A DNA stretch of 38,291 nucleotides, taken from Alphaproteobacteria bacterium RIFCSPLOWO2_01_FULL_40_26. Its GTDB lineage: Bacteria; Pseudomonadota; Alphaproteobacteria; Rickettsiales; UBA1997. This document shows positions 8,281 to 17,698 of the stretch, one piece after another. Each line of letters starts with the position of its first letter. Position 1 is the stretch's first letter. The DNA lies in NCBI GenBank assembly GCA_001767955.1, contig MEMO01000006.1, forward strand, positions 1 to 38,291, given 5' to 3'. The notes under the pieces are model-generated. The model was given only the letters and a program-made list of their open reading frames with translations, did no database searches and was not told where the DNA came from. Both the position numbers and the translations under genes were made by a program.

Positions 8281-9365
8281 GAGCCTGTCTTAAAACCCAA
8301 CGTGTCTCGATTTTCCATAAATTTTGAGCGACTTTTTGGCAAAATTTTGCCGCTGTATCTGGCATACTGCAAAAAAAACGAGCCAAAATTTATGGAAAAG
8401 CGAGGCGCGGTGGGTTTTAAGACAGGCTCTAGTTTTTTGTCATTTGCAACAATTTCTGAAATCAAATTAAAAAAGTTATATTTATCCATCACCAAATTAC
8501 GTGCTGCAAGTAGTTGATCAAAATTTTTTTCATAAAAATTTTCTTCAATAATTTTTTCGATCCTGGCAATAGCAAATTTTGGATGACACACGTCAATTTC
8601 TGTCACCTGTTGATTGGAAAAATATTTCGCAATATTTGTAGCTCCGCAATAAATTGGATGAGTTAAAACCATTAAGGGATCAATCAGCTTTTCTGTCCAG
8701 TAATCAGGACCTCTAAAATTTTCCAAAACAATATGGTATTTATATGGCGCAATGCCATGCCACTTGTTTGCAAGCGGCATTACGCCATTGCCAAACCAGT
8801 CAATCTTATCTTTAAAATATTTTTTCAACTCTTGGCAAAAATTAAATCGAGCCCGGTGTCCTTCCGTAAAAACTTTATTGGAACAAAAAACCGACAAAAC
8901 CTTGTCTTTTCTGATCTCGCGCAACGCTTTAAAATCATCATAACTTAAACCATCGCCTTGCCATTGCGCAAATTCTTCACGGGTTTTTATGGGATTTCCG
9001 CTATCAATCCACCAATTCAGAGGCGGACGCATCGGAAAAACTTTTTCATGTCTAAAATCATGCTGACTGGTAAAAATCCTGCCAAATTGCCCAACAAATT
9101 CCCGCGAGTTATCGTAACGCCTGACTGACTGCGGTTCTCCAGTCATAAAAATTACATTCTCCGGCGCGACTTCACAAGATTCCTCGAGTAAATCAACATC
9201 GCCAATTATTACCCAGTAATCTGCCTGTTTTACCGATTCATCGTTCCAGAAAAATTCACATCCATTCCATAGATTTTCACGATTGGGCAGAAATTTAAAA
9301 ATCATCGGATTACGGTGATCTGACCAAGAAGCAGTTGTGTCATGACAACTTATTTTGATGATCAT
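8259..9365 (-). CDS. GT10 fucosyltransferase-like protein with element-encoded C-terminus
   Basis: The native part (residues 1 to about 311) resembles the C-terminal domain of alpha-1,3-fucosyltransferases of family GT10. The donor-binding block reads HIVLENFRGPDYWTEKLIDP, followed by HPIYCGATNIAKYF. It would transfer fucose or a related 6-deoxysugar from a nucleotide donor to the growing glycan. A miniature element inserted at 8281-8429 supplies about 50 residues of new C-terminus, then six out-of-frame residues, ending at 8259 instead of the ancestral stop at 8078. The catalytic block lies well before the break, so the protein may still work; the lost tail was basic, as are the membrane-binding tails of bacterial GT10 enzymes. 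The ATG at 9365 lies just after another element of the same family. Confidence 0.8.
   Translation of the reverse strand: MIIKISCHDTTASWSDHRNPMIFKFLPNRENLWNGCEFFWNDESVKQADYWVIIGDVDLLEESCEVAPENVIFMTGEPQSVRRYDNSREFVGQFGRIFTSQHDFRHEKVFPMRPPLNWWIDSGNPIKTREEFAQWQGDGLSYDDFKALREIRKDKVLSVFCSNKVFTEGHRARFNFCQELKKYFKDKIDWFGNGVMPLANKWHGIAPYKYHIVLENFRGPDYWTEKLIDPLMVLTHPIYCGATNIAKYFSNQQVTEIDVCHPKFAIARIEKIIEENFYEKNFDQLLAARNLVMDKYNFFNLISEIVANDKKLEPVLKPTAPRFSINFGSFFLQYARYSGKILPKSRSKFMENRDTLGFKTGSSKVGCK
8281..8429. mobile_element. Family A miniature palindromic element, copy A1 (149 bp)
   Basis: The sequence is a nearly complete inverted repeat. It opens with GAGCCTGTCTTAAAACCCA and closes with its complement. 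The two arms pair over most of their length around a centre near GTATCTGGCATAC. It is flanked by TA at 8279-8280 and TA at 8430-8431, a target duplication inside CTAG. It has no gene. It interrupts the GT10 reading frame, because the 151 bp gain is not a multiple of three. The ends match copies at 9372, 20053, 19388 and 38205. Confidence 0.9.
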
Positions 9366-9371
9366 GATCTA

Positions 9372-9531
9372 GAGCCTGTATTCAAATTCATTTGTCTTTG
9401 ATTTTTTGTAAATTTTTAGCGACTTTTTTGAAGAATTTTGCAGCTGTATTAGACATACTGCAAAAAATTCTTCAAAAAAATGAGCAAAAATTTGCGGAAA
9501 AGCAAAGACAAATGAATTTGAATACAGGCTC
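9372..9531. mobile_element. Family A miniature palindromic element, copy A2 (160 bp)
   Basis: This is a 160-bp inverted repeat with ends GAGCCTGTATTC and complement, flanked by TA at 9370-9371 and 9532-9533. The arms are almost perfectly complementary around a centre GTATTAGACATAC. The outer arm sequence differs from copy A1, yet the end octamer and an inner block (TTTTTAGCGACTTTTTTG) are shared. It sits at the junction of the GT2 and GT10 genes. The GT2 stop TAG is made of the target TA plus the first G of the element. Without it the GT2 stop would lie 3 bp before the GT10 ATG. Confidence 0.9.
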
Positions 9532-10370
9532 TAATCTCCAAATCTCTTCTGTAATTTTTTCCGAGCTTTAACAAGCAAACACAATTTGGAAAAAATTCCA
9601 ACTCCTTTGAATCCGGCTTTTCTCAAAATGTTGATTTGCGCTTGCTTCATCTGCTTGCGCGACATACCAATCTTGTTTTCCGAACCACCAATATTTCGTT
9701 CCCAAATTTTTATATTTTCCTCATAGCTTAACCCCATCTTAGTTTGTCGCCAATTGTAAATTGAACGCCGAGAATAAATCATGCGTCCGGCCAACGCCAT
9801 ATTACAGACAAAAACATGGTCATTACCAATAATGGCTTGCAGTGGATTTCTTGCCATAACTTCCAGACGATAAATCCCGAAAAAAGCGGACACTTCGTGA
9901 AGATGGGCAATCAAGGCATAAACACGCTGCGAAGGCGAATCACAGCTGAGGCGATTAGCATACCAGAATTCATAAATTCCGATTTCTTCACCATTATCAT
10001 CAACATGGCGTGAAGCTGGATAGCAACCAACAGCATCGGAATTTTCAAGACTATGAATCATGTGCCTGCTGTAACCATCATCAAGATAATCATGACCACC
10101 AAGCCACATAAAATATTTGGTTTTAGCCTGCTTTAGCAAAAAATTAAAATTAGCAGCTCCGCCGATATTTTTTTCCTGACAAATGTAAATCAGGTTAGAA
10201 TATTTTTGTGCCATTTTCTGACAAATTTCACCAGTATTGTCGGTTGAGGCATTATCGGAAATAATAACACATCCAGCCTGATTAACACAGGACTCAATTG
10301 TTTTGGCGATATATTTTTCTTCATTATAAGCAGGGATGCCGATGGTTAATAACTCTTTGTAATATTTCAT
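9531..10370 (-). CDS. Glycosyltransferase family 2
   Basis: The 279-residue protein has a GT-A nucleotide-sugar binding fold: GIPAYNEEKYI near residue 12, VIISDNASTDNT near 35, and the metal-binding region FMWLGGHDYLDDGY near 90-102. No membrane helices are evident, so it is probably a cytoplasmic transferase that extends a lipid-linked glycan. Donor and acceptor cannot be told from sequence. The ATG at 10370 overlaps the rfbG stop by ATGA. The stop codon abuts the element at 9372-9531, so the protein's C-terminus (KKLQKRFGD) appears unchanged by the insertion. Confidence 0.87.
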   Translation of the reverse strand: MKYYKELLTIGIPAYNEEKYIAKTIESCVNQAGCVIISDNASTDNTGEICQKMAQKYSNLIYICQEKNIGGAANFNFLLKQAKTKYFMWLGGHDYLDDGYSRHMIHSLENSDAVGCYPASRHVDDNGEEIGIYEFWYANRLSCDSPSQRVYALIAHLHEVSAFFGIYRLEVMARNPLQAIIGNDHVFVCNMALAGRMIYSRRSIYNWRQTKMGLSYEENIKIWERNIGGSENKIGMSRKQMKQAQINILRKAGFKGVGIFSKLCLLVKARKKLQKRFGD

Positions 10371-11419
10371 TTTTTCACAAAATTTTTGATCTGATCCGCG
10401 GTGAATTTTTTCATATCTGATTTTTGCTCGAAGTAATTTTTATACCATTCCGCTGTCCAGGAAATTGCTTCATCAAAGGATAATTTTGGTTGCCAGAACA
10501 GATCTTTTTTGGCGCGCGAATTGTTGAGTTTCAGGATTTCTGCTTCATGGAAATCAAGGTCTTCTTTGATTTTATAAACGCCAATGCCGATTTTTGTGAT
10601 GAAATTTTGTGTCAGAATTTCAACATTTTTTTCCGCATCAAAATCAGGTCCGAAATTATATGGCCTGGCAAAATCATTGCCGTTTTCATAAAGATTTTTT
10701 GCCAATGCCAAATATCCAGAAAGTGGTTCAAGCACGTGCTGCCATGGTCTGATAGATTTTGGACAGCGCAATATCACCTCTTCATTTTTACGAATTGCAC
10801 GAAAAATATCTGGGATCAGCCGATCATGCGAAAAATCACCGCCACCAATCACATTGCCGGCACGCGCCGAAGCCAAATGAATCCCTTCCTTTTGCGTGAA
10901 AGAGCGACGATAGGATGAAGTTAAAATTTCAGCACAGGCTTTGCTTGATGAATAAGGATCATAGCCGCCGAGCATATCATCTTCCTTGTAGGCATAGTTT
11001 ATTTCTTTGTTTTCATAACATTTATCGGTGGTGACATTGACGATGGCCCTGACACTACCTGCTTTGCGTGCCGCTTCAAAAACATTCAATGTGCCAATCA
11101 CGTTGGTTTCATAGGTTTCGCGCGGATTGAAATAAGACTGACGTACCAAAGGTTGCGCCGCCATGTGGATAATTATTTCCGGCCGGAAATTTTTTATCTC
11201 ATTTTCTAAAACTGAAAAATTGCGAATATCGTCAAAACATGATCTATCCAGCTCCACGTTCAGATTCAGGATATTAAACAGACTTTCTTTTTCTGGGGAT
11301 AAGGCAAAACCACAAACTTCAGCTTCCATTTTTTTCAACCACAGAACAAGCCATGAGCCTTTGAAGCCGGTATGTCCGGTAAGGAAAATTTTTTTGCCGG
11401 AAAAAAATTTAAAATCCAT
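10367..11419 (-). CDS. rfbG: CDP-glucose 4,6-dehydratase
   Basis: The 350-residue protein is an extended SDR. The Rossmann glycine motif is TGHTGFKGSW at the N-terminus. The active-site threonine and flanks lie in NVTTDKCYEN, and the catalytic tyrosine and lysine in YDPYSSSKACAE. The blocks MAAQPLVRQSY, RAGNVIGGGDF and RPWQHVLEPLSGYL are characteristic of RfbG/AscB rather than dTDP- or GDP-sugar dehydratases. It converts CDP-glucose, made by the RfbF homologue in this operon, into CDP-4-keto-6-deoxyglucose. The start overlaps the end of the upstream membrane-protein gene by 11 bp, and its stop overlaps the GT2 start by 4 bp. Confidence 0.95.
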   Translation of the reverse strand: MDFKFFSGKKIFLTGHTGFKGSWLVLWLKKMEAEVCGFALSPEKESLFNILNLNVELDRSCFDDIRNFSVLENEIKNFRPEIIIHMAAQPLVRQSYFNPRETYETNVIGTLNVFEAARKAGSVRAIVNVTTDKCYENKEINYAYKEDDMLGGYDPYSSSKACAEILTSSYRRSFTQKEGIHLASARAGNVIGGGDFSHDRLIPDIFRAIRKNEEVILRCPKSIRPWQHVLEPLSGYLALAKNLYENGNDFARPYNFGPDFDAEKNVEILTQNFITKIGIGVYKIKEDLDFHEAEILKLNNSRAKKDLFWQPKLSFDEAISWTAEWYKNYFEQKSDMKKFTADQIKNFVKK

Positions 11420-13223
11420 AAAAAACCAGATTGGAATTTTTTGAAATTATTGGTGGAAGTTTGGCAATCTTTTGCAGTTGTTTTTCAAATTGTTCTGCGA
11501 CTTGCTGCCCTTGAATTTGCGACATGTAATTACGGTCGATATAAATGCCGGAAAAATTTACCTTCTTCAGCTCGGAAATAAATTTATCAAATTTCATTTT
11601 TGAAACTTTCCGCTGCCACAAATGAGATGGACGCCCTATAATTGCTGGTTGCGACCATTTCAGATTTTTTGAGTGAAGGTATGGAATCAGCATATCATAA
11701 CTTTGCCCTTCCGGAAAACGTATATATGGCATCATAAAAACCGCTGCGTTTTTTGGCAGTTTCTGTTCGATTTCCGCAACAAAATCACGATCGGCAGAAA
11801 ACTTTTCCTTCATCGTTTCGCTTTGAATCGTCTCGGCAGAATAATACCCTCTTTGATCAAAAAAAGCGGCGATGGCAATAAATAAAATAACAATTTGCGC
11901 CAAAGTTTTTCCCAAAGTTTTTCCCAAAGTTTTTTTTCGGGAAGACGCAATTATTTTATCAAAAACAATGGCGATTAAGAAAAACGAAAAGAAGGCAATA
12001 AAAACCACAAAACGCGCATGGCTTCTGAAAGTTGGAAAAAATATCGCAACAAACATTACCAAACCGCCAGCCGTAGCAAACAAAACCGATAACAAATTCA
12101 GACTGGCAAGATTGGAAATGAGATTTTTTCTATCATGCGGCAATGAGGTTTGTCGCACAGTTTTTTGCCATAACATGCTTTCACCATCATGATTTTTGGC
12201 AATCAGCCAGAACAACAAAAACACAAAACCGCTGGCGGCTAATATTCCGAGACTCTCCATCTGTCTTTCACCTCCACTGACAACATTGTAAAAAAACTTA
12301 TTAAGATCTCTGAAATAACTCACATAATGATTGCCAATTGGCAAAAACAGATCGGTTATTCTCAAGGCATAAAATTCACTTTCTGCCGTAGCACGACCAG
12401 CAACAACGCGATTGAAACCATTTTCAAACCAATAGAGAAACGATGGGATATTAAGCAAAATAACGGTTAAGCCTGTTAACAGACAAAGAGCAAATGGAGA
12501 GAAAAAATCACAATCAAAAAATTTATCATTCCTCAAACCATGCAAGAACCAGGCAAAAACAAAAATGACACAGGAATAAAAGGCGTAATAAACACCGTTA
12601 GTAGCAACGAAAATGCTTATGAGTGAAGCTAGTATGAAATAACGGTTGGGAGTGATGGCATATTGCCGGATTTTACTAATTGTGATCAACCTGATTTTGT
12701 TTTCAGCAATCCATAACGCCACCATCACCGCCAAAGGAACTGACATGTAATTCGACAGAAAAATATGACCAACATTGCGCAACAGGTGATATGGTAAAAA
12801 ACTATACAGAATGCTGATGATAATTGCGGTGTAAGCGCTGATTTTAAAACTGCGTAAAACCAGAAAAGAACTAAAAGCAATCATGGGAAATGAGAGCAGA
12901 AAAAATAAATTCATAACCAGAAAATGGTCGGAAGAAAAGTAAGATAAAATTTTGATCAGCAAAAAGTGGAATGAATCTGCATTCAATGGAAAATCATGTA
13001 GATAAAATTTTTCAACAAGATGTGGTAAACCCACGAAATCATTGGAGAAAAACCATCCGCAATCAATAACACTTTTAACCACAAATGTCGCACTAAGAGT
13101 ATCACCACCATCACTAAAAATCGGCAAATGAAGATCGATATTCCACAGCTCAAATGATAAAAAAACCAGAATCAGAGCTATTGCCGGAGCAATTAGGTAA
13201 GAAATAAAATTACTTTTTGTCAT
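11409..13223 (-). CDS. Polytopic membrane protein, possible GT-C glycosyltransferase
   Basis: The predicted protein has 604 residues from ATG 13223 (an in-frame TTG lies one codon upstream). The first two thirds contain about ten or more hydrophobic helices. An acidic, exposed segment follows the first helix ([14 protein letters not shown]), as in GT-C enzymes that use lipid-linked sugars. The last 150 residues are a soluble, probably periplasmic domain. I do not recognise a specific family with confidence; flippase-independent glycan transfer or another envelope role would fit the operon. The start lies inside the end of thrS (14-bp overlap), so the sugar operon may be transcribed from the thrS promoter. 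Confidence 0.65.
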   Translation of the reverse strand: MTKSNFISYLIAPAIALILVFLSFELWNIDLHLPIFSDGGDTLSATFVVKSVIDCGWFFSNDFVGLPHLVEKFYLHDFPLNADSFHFLLIKILSYFSSDHFLVMNLFFLLSFPMIAFSSFLVLRSFKISAYTAIIISILYSFLPYHLLRNVGHIFLSNYMSVPLAVMVALWIAENKIRLITISKIRQYAITPNRYFILASLISIFVATNGVYYAFYSCVIFVFAWFLHGLRNDKFFDCDFFSPFALCLLTGLTVILLNIPSFLYWFENGFNRVVAGRATAESEFYALRITDLFLPIGNHYVSYFRDLNKFFYNVVSGGERQMESLGILAASGFVFLLFWLIAKNHDGESMLWQKTVRQTSLPHDRKNLISNLASLNLLSVLFATAGGLVMFVAIFFPTFRSHARFVVFIAFFSFFLIAIVFDKIIASSRKKTLGKTLGKTLAQIVILFIAIAAFFDQRGYYSAETIQSETMKEKFSADRDFVAEIEQKLPKNAAVFMMPYIRFPEGQSYDMLIPYLHSKNLKWSQPAIIGRPSHLWQRKVSKMKFDKFISELKKVNFSGIYIDRNYMSQIQGQQVAEQFEKQLQKIAKLPPIISKNSNLVFYGF

Positions 13224-15141
13224 CAAGCCGCTTCCTCACTAATAAAATAAACTCTTCCAAACTCATACTATACTGATTTTCCTCACCAAATTTTCTTACC
13301 GAAATGCTTCCGCTTTCCGACTCTTTTTTTCCAACTGCCAAAATGTATGGAATTTTTTTCAGAGAATGTTCACGAATTTTGTAGGAAATTTTTTGCGAGT
13401 CCAAATCCGCTTCAGCTCTGAAACCGTGCGATTTTAATTTTTCCAGAACTTGCCTGGCATATTGATCAGAATCATTGGTGATTGTTGCAACAACCATTTG
13501 CACTGGCGCTAACCAAAGCGGAAATTTTCCGGCGCAATTTTCGATTAAAATTCCGATGAATCTCTCGAAAGTTCCGATGATGGCGCGATGCAACATAACC
13601 GGACGCTTCCTGGAGCCATCTTGCGCTACATAGCTTGCATCAAGCCGTTCCGGCAAAATAAAATCAACTTGCAAAGTGCCGCATTGCCAGGTTCTGCCGA
13701 TGGCATCGGTTAAATGAAATTCAAGTTTTGGTCCGTAAAATGCACCTTCGCCGGGATTTATTTCGTAAGTTAATCCAGCCTTTTTTACCGCTTCAGCAAG
13801 AGCCGCTTCAGCCTTATCCCACGTGTCGTCAGAACCAGCGCGCTTTTCCGGACGCGTTGAAAATTTTACATCAATTTTTTCAAATCCGAAATCACGATAA
13901 ACTTCTTTGAGCAACTCACAAAAAGAAATCGTTTCGGAATTAATCTGATGCTCTTCACAAAAAATATGAGCATCATCCTGCGTGAAAGCACGCACGCGCA
14001 TGATTCCATGCAACGAGCCGGAAGATTCATTGCGATGACATGAACCAAATTCCGCCATGCGCAACGGCAATTGGCGATATGATTTCAGATCCTGATTAAA
14101 AATCTGCACATGGCACGGACAGTTCATCGGCTTGATTGCAAGAAGACGTTCTTCACTTTCAGCAACAAACATATTCTCGCGAAATTTTTCCCAATGACCG
14201 GATTTTTCCCATAAAATGCGATCAACCAATTGCGGCGTTTTCACTTCGACATAGCCATTTTTTTCGAGCTTTTGGCGAAGATATTTTTCGATTTCGCGAT
14301 AGATGATCCAGCCTTTCGGATGCCAAAACACTGATCCCGTAGCCTCTTCCTGAATGTGGAATAAATCAAGCGCGCGGCCGATTTTGCGATGATCTCTTTT
14401 TTCTGCCTCCACTAAAACATGCAGATAATTTTTTAGCGATTCTTCACTTTCCCAGGCAGTACCGTAGATGCGTTGCAACATTTCATTTTTTGAATCACCG
14501 CGCCAATAAGCGCCGGCTAATTTCATCAATTTGAAATGTTTAACGTGAGAAGTTGAAGGGGCGTGCGGACCGCGACAAAGATCGATAAATTGCCCCTGAC
14601 GATAAAGTGAAATATCTTCATTTGCCGGAATTGAAGCGATGATTTCGGCTTTGTATTTTTCACCAATTGAGTTGAAAAATTTCACTGCTTCATCACGTTT
14701 CCAAACCTCACGAACCAGCTTCTCATCTCGCTTCGTGATCTCGCGCATTTTGTTTTCAATCTTCTCCAAATCTTCCAAAACAAATGGTTCTTTACGCGCA
14801 AAATCGTAATAAAATCCATTTTCAATCGCCGGACCAATTGTCACCTGTGTTTCAGGAAAAAGCTCTTTCACCGCTTCCGCCATGATATGCGCCGCATCAT
14901 GACGAATAATTTCCAAAGCATCTTTTAAAGTATGGACGCCGGATTTTGGCGTGATAATTTCAATTTTTGCATCTGCTTCAAACAGGTATGAAAGATCGTG
15001 CAACTCGCCATTTACACGAATTGCCAACGCTGATTTAGCCAAAGAAATCGCGATTGACTTGGCAATTTCAAAACCGGAAACACCGCGCAAAAACTCACGC
15101 GAAGCGCCATCGGGAAAAGTGATTTTGATTTGATCTGACAT
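13210..15141 (-). CDS. thrS: Threonyl-tRNA synthetase
   Basis: The protein (643 residues from ATG 15141) shows the full ThrRS order. A TGS domain lies at about 1-65, and the editing domain carries the zinc histidines in [11 protein letters not shown]. The class II catalytic core has [10 protein letters not shown] and [12 protein letters not shown], and the anticodon-binding domain closes the protein. It charges tRNA-Thr. I set the start at [12 protein letters not shown] because the TGS domain begins there; the reading frame stays open 20 codons further to a TTG. Divergent from the GT2 gene at 15196, it heads the long minus-strand operon. No T-box or other leader fits in the 54 bp between the two start codons. 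Confidence 0.95.
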   Translation of the reverse strand: MSDQIKITFPDGASREFLRGVSGFEIAKSIAISLAKSALAIRVNGELHDLSYLFEADAKIEIITPKSGVHTLKDALEIIRHDAAHIMAEAVKELFPETQVTIGPAIENGFYYDFARKEPFVLEDLEKIENKMREITKRDEKLVREVWKRDEAVKFFNSIGEKYKAEIIASIPANEDISLYRQGQFIDLCRGPHAPSTSHVKHFKLMKLAGAYWRGDSKNEMLQRIYGTAWESEESLKNYLHVLVEAEKRDHRKIGRALDLFHIQEEATGSVFWHPKGWIIYREIEKYLRQKLEKNGYVEVKTPQLVDRILWEKSGHWEKFRENMFVAESEERLLAIKPMNCPCHVQIFNQDLKSYRQLPLRMAEFGSCHRNESSGSLHGIMRVRAFTQDDAHIFCEEHQINSETISFCELLKEVYRDFGFEKIDVKFSTRPEKRAGSDDTWDKAEAALAEAVKKAGLTYEINPGEGAFYGPKLEFHLTDAIGRTWQCGTLQVDFILPERLDASYVAQDGSRKRPVMLHRAIIGTFERFIGILIENCAGKFPLWLAPVQMVVATITNDSDQYARQVLEKLKSHGFRAEADLDSQKISYKIREHSLKKIPYILAVGKKESESGSISVRKFGEENQYSMSLEEFILLVRKRLDDKK

Positions 15142-15158
15142 AAAAGAGATTGTTTGCG

Positions 15159-15181
15159 AAATTTTGTGTCTTACAAAATTT
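15159..15181. promoter_or_regulatory. Inverted repeat in the thrS/GT2 divergent gap
   Basis: The 54 bp between the divergent starts (15142-15195) contain a 9-bp perfect inverted repeat, AAATTTTGT at 15159-15167 and ACAAAATTT at 15173-15181, separated by 5 bp. It is centred between two start codons and could be an operator or a leader hairpin. AT-rich chance palindromes are common here, so the call is tentative. Confidence 0.3.
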
Positions 15182-15195
15182 TCACAGGATTCAAA

Positions 15196-16185
15196 ATGCA
15201 AACTAAAAAACAGCTTCTTTCAATTACAACAAACACTTATTACGCCGAGAAATTTATTCTTTCTTCTCTTGTGCGAATAAGAAAAGTTGCCGAAAAAATA
15301 AGACATGAGTTCAATATTGATGTTGAGATAATCGTAATTGATGACGGATCCAAAGATCAGACTGTTAATATTTTAAATTCCGAATTTAGTAAAAACCAAG
15401 ATTTTAAACTCATCACTCTAACCAGAAATTTTGGTGCTATCAACTCTCACAGAGCTGGAATTTCCGCATGCAATGGAGATGCGGTTGTTTTCTTGGCATC
15501 TGACATGCAAGACCCGCCGGAAATCATACCAACATTGGTTAGAGAATGGATCGATCACGGACATAAATTTATTTATTGCCCACGCCAAACCAGAAATGAT
15601 CCTTTGATTTCAAAAATTTTTGCACAGGCCTATTATTTTATTTTTAGAAAAATTTCCCAAATCAAAGATTTTCCGCAAAACGGTTTTGATATTTGTCTGA
15701 TGGATCGACAAGTTGTTGATGCATTTCTTGCCTGCAAAGAAAAAAATTATACTCCACAGCAACTGATTTGGTGGCTCGGCTTTAGATCTCTTGGCATTCC
15801 AATTACAAGAGAAAAAAGATGCGAAGGAAAATCCGGTTGGACATTACAAAAAAAGCTGACTCTTGCTATCGACACTATCATCAGCATGTCTCACCTCCCA
15901 ATCAGATTCATTTCGCTTTTTGGTATTTTTGTCGCTTTTTTGAGCATAGGATTTGGGCTGTATATTTTGTATCATGCACTTTTTGGATCTGTAGCTGTTG
16001 CTGGCTGGGCATCTATCATGTGCATAATTTCCTTTCTACTCGGTGTGATGATGATGATGCTTGGCATCATAGGAGAATATCTGCGTCGCGTTTTAGATGA
16101 GGTAAGGGAAAGGCCATCTTACGTCGTGGATAATGTGCGATTACCAGTTGAAACCAAATTCGTCGGTGGAATTGGGGGCTGTTAA
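15196..16185 (+). CDS. GT2 polyprenyl-phosphate glycosyltransferase, GtrB-like
   Basis: The protein (329 residues from ATG 15196) has a GT-A domain with [12 protein letters not shown] near residue 47, [14 protein letters not shown] near 77 and the acidic motif [11 protein letters not shown] near 100-110. Two hydrophobic helices follow at about 237-260 and 270-297, then a tail ending in [11 protein letters not shown]. This is the standard layout of enzymes that load a sugar on undecaprenyl phosphate. The start is supported by AGGA seven bases upstream; an earlier TTG at 15154 lacks such a site. It lies alone on the plus strand, divergent from thrS, and resembles in layout the GtrB-like protein at 790-1743. 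Confidence 0.87.
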   Translation: MQTKKQLLSITTNTYYAEKFILSSLVRIRKVAEKIRHEFNIDVEIIVIDDGSKDQTVNILNSEFSKNQDFKLITLTRNFGAINSHRAGISACNGDAVVFLASDMQDPPEIIPTLVREWIDHGHKFIYCPRQTRNDPLISKIFAQAYYFIFRKISQIKDFPQNGFDICLMDRQVVDAFLACKEKNYTPQQLIWWLGFRSLGIPITREKRCEGKSGWTLQKKLTLAIDTIISMSHLPIRFISLFGIFVAFLSIGFGLYILYHALFGSVAVAGWASIMCIISFLLGVMMMMLGIIGEYLRRVLDEVRERPSYVVDNVRLPVETKFVGGIGGC

Positions 16186-16210
16186 GAAAAATTCTGTGTC
16201 TGGAATATTT

Positions 16211-16265
16211 TGTGCTTCGTGCGTCGTGCGTCGTGCTTCGAAGCACGTAGCACAGAGCACGAAAA
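16211..16265. repeat. Tandem heptamer/hairpin tract
   Basis: Four imperfect copies of a 7-mer (GTGCTTC, GTGCGTC, GTGCGTC, GTGCTTC) run from 16212 to about 16239. They meet inverted units (AAGCACG, GCAC, GCACGAA) that end near 16264. The tract can fold into a GC-rich hairpin but is not followed by a T-run on either strand, so it is not a clear terminator. With the family B repeat at 16276 it fills the 252 bp between two convergent genes. Confidence 0.6.
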
Positions 16266-16275
16266 AGACACAAAA

Positions 16276-16419
16276 GGTTGTTATCAAAAATGTTGTGTCT
16301 CTGAAATCAGATCCTGAAACAAGTTCAGGATGACATGTTTTGAAACCATCCTCCCCGGATTGTCATCCTGAACTTGTTTCAGGATCTGATTTTTTGGACA
16401 CAAAATTTTAAGAACAATC
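16276..16419. repeat. Family B REPIN-like repeat, copy B2
   Basis: This 144-bp element has outer inverted ends (GGTTGTTATC and AAGAACAATC). Inside are two REP-like hairpins in opposite orientation, each with ATCCTGAA/TTCAGGAT arms. It lies in the gap between the convergent GT2 (ends 16185) and GNAT (ends 16438) genes. No clear target duplication is visible. It is more diverged from copies B1, B3 and B4 than they are from each other. Confidence 0.85.
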
Positions 16420-16437
16420 AATTTTCTATCGTGTTGG

Positions 16438-17022
16438 TCATAACAAAGGAGCTAATTTGGCATAGCCCATTTTTAAAAATTTGTTAATATTGTTTTGGTA
16501 ATCAGATCTCTTTATTACGAACAAAAAATACTTTCCGTGCTCACCAACAATTTTTGCCATTTTGATAAAATCGTGAATCCTGATCATTCTGACAAAATCC
16601 CTGTCAACATTCCACGGACCACAAATTTCGCGTTCAAGAAATTCAAAACCTATTCGATAAACCATCAACATGGCATCAAGTGGCACATTGGGTGAACTAT
16701 TTTCTGCAACCACAAAACTTTGCCAGTTGAAAACTCTGTTATCCAGGATTTCCGTAAAGCGCAAAACTCCAGAAAATTTCCCGGTTTGGCGATCAAGAAT
16801 TTTATAATAAATTTCTTCCCTTTTGGCAAAGCGCTCGAAATAGCCATGTAGATATTTGCGCTGATCATCAATCGTTCCAGGGGTTGCGCGCAAAAAATTG
16901 TCCTTTTTTCTGTTGCGCAAATCATAAATCAATCCTGCGTCATCAAGATCAATATGATGCAATTCGCAAAATTTTCCTTTAATGGAATTGGTAGAAAAAA
17001 GCTGTTCGATTTTTTTATGCAA
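16438..17022 (-). CDS. GNAT-family N-acyltransferase, probably sugar-modifying
   Basis: The 194-residue protein resembles RimJ/RimL-type GNAT enzymes. An N-terminal strand-helix unit (HHIDLDDAGLIYDLRN) is followed by the segment KILDRQTGKFSGVLRF and an acyl-CoA or acyl-ACP binding half around residues 85-150. The start is TTG at 17022. It is chosen because GGAGG lies eight bases upstream, inside the end of the SDR gene, and no ATG is available. It is last in the ACP - KAS III - SDR - GNAT cassette, so I infer that it transfers the acyl group built by those proteins to an amino sugar. The family assignment is by pattern and moderately sure; the acceptor is unknown. Confidence 0.7.
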   Translation of the reverse strand: MHKKIEQLFSTNSIKGKFCELHHIDLDDAGLIYDLRNRKKDNFLRATPGTIDDQRKYLHGYFERFAKREEIYYKILDRQTGKFSGVLRFTEILDNRVFNWQSFVVAENSSPNVPLDAMLMVYRIGFEFLEREICGPWNVDRDFVRMIRIHDFIKMAKIVGEHGKYFLFVIKRSDYQNNINKFLKMGYAKLAPLL

Positions 17023-17698
17023 AACTGATTCCTCCAGTTAGATCAATAACACCGCCATTGGTGTAATTATTGGCCAGAATGAATTTGATTGCGCCGATTA
17101 AATCGGCTTTGCAGCCAAATTTGCGATTGCCGATCGATAAGGTGAATTTTTTGATTTTTTCCGGTTCCATAAGATTGGTCATTCGTCCATCAAAATAACC
17201 CATACGGATTGAAGTGGAATAAATGCCAAAAATGGCATTTTCTTTGCCAATTACTTCAAAAAATTTTTCACCAAAAGCTTTGGATGCAGAATAAAGACTA
17301 ACACCGCGGGATGTAGTTTGAGCACGAAATGAGCTCAAATAAATGAAATTTCCGGCTTTGATTTTTACCATGTAAGGCAAAATAAAATGGCAAAATTGCA
17401 CATATTGCAGCACGTTAACTTTTAGCGAATCGTCGATGTTTTCTCTGGTTTCCTGCAGAAATAAATTTTTCTGCGTCAGAAAAGCGGCGCCGATAAAAAT
17501 TATACGTTTTGGTTTCAGTTCTTTAAATTTTTCATCAAAAACTTTTTTGAATTGCTCGAAGTTATTGACATCGGAAGAGTTGACCAATTCTTTTGGCACG
17601 CGTTTGTTGTAAATTCGGATGAAATAAGAATTTTCGAAAGAAAAAATATCCTCAAGCAACTCGCTTTCTGATCCATAAATTACGTATAAATTAACCAT
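17015..17698 (-). CDS. Short-chain dehydrogenase, FabG-like ketoacyl reductase
   Basis: The 227-residue protein has the SDR core: N95 in KVNVLQ, a serine pair in YLSSFRA, and the catalytic Y136 and K140 in YSASKAFGE. The C-terminus reads GGVIDLTGG, as in FabG. The usual N-terminal glycine motif is degenerate (YGSESELL), and the protein is slightly shorter than FabG, so cofactor binding may be altered. It probably reduces a 3-oxoacyl-ACP made by the adjacent KAS III to the 3-hydroxyacyl form. The ATG at 17698 overlaps the KAS III stop by 8 bp. The 3' end supplies the ribosome binding site of the GNAT gene. Confidence 0.78.
   Translation of the reverse strand: MVNLYVIYGSESELLEDIFSFENSYFIRIYNKRVPKELVNSSDVNNFEQFKKVFDEKFKELKPKRIIFIGAAFLTQKNLFLQETRENIDDSLKVNVLQYVQFCHFILPYMVKIKAGNFIYLSSFRAQTTSRGVSLYSASKAFGEKFFEVIGKENAIFGIYSTSIRMGYFDGRMTNLMEPEKIKKFTLSIGNRKFGCKADLIGAIKFILANNYTNGGVIDLTGGISFA

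Noticed and set aside
8078-8386. A 102-codon open frame on the minus strand after the GT10 gene
   Set aside because: Its first third is the family A element and the rest is the displaced 3' end of GT10; it has no independent start or family match.
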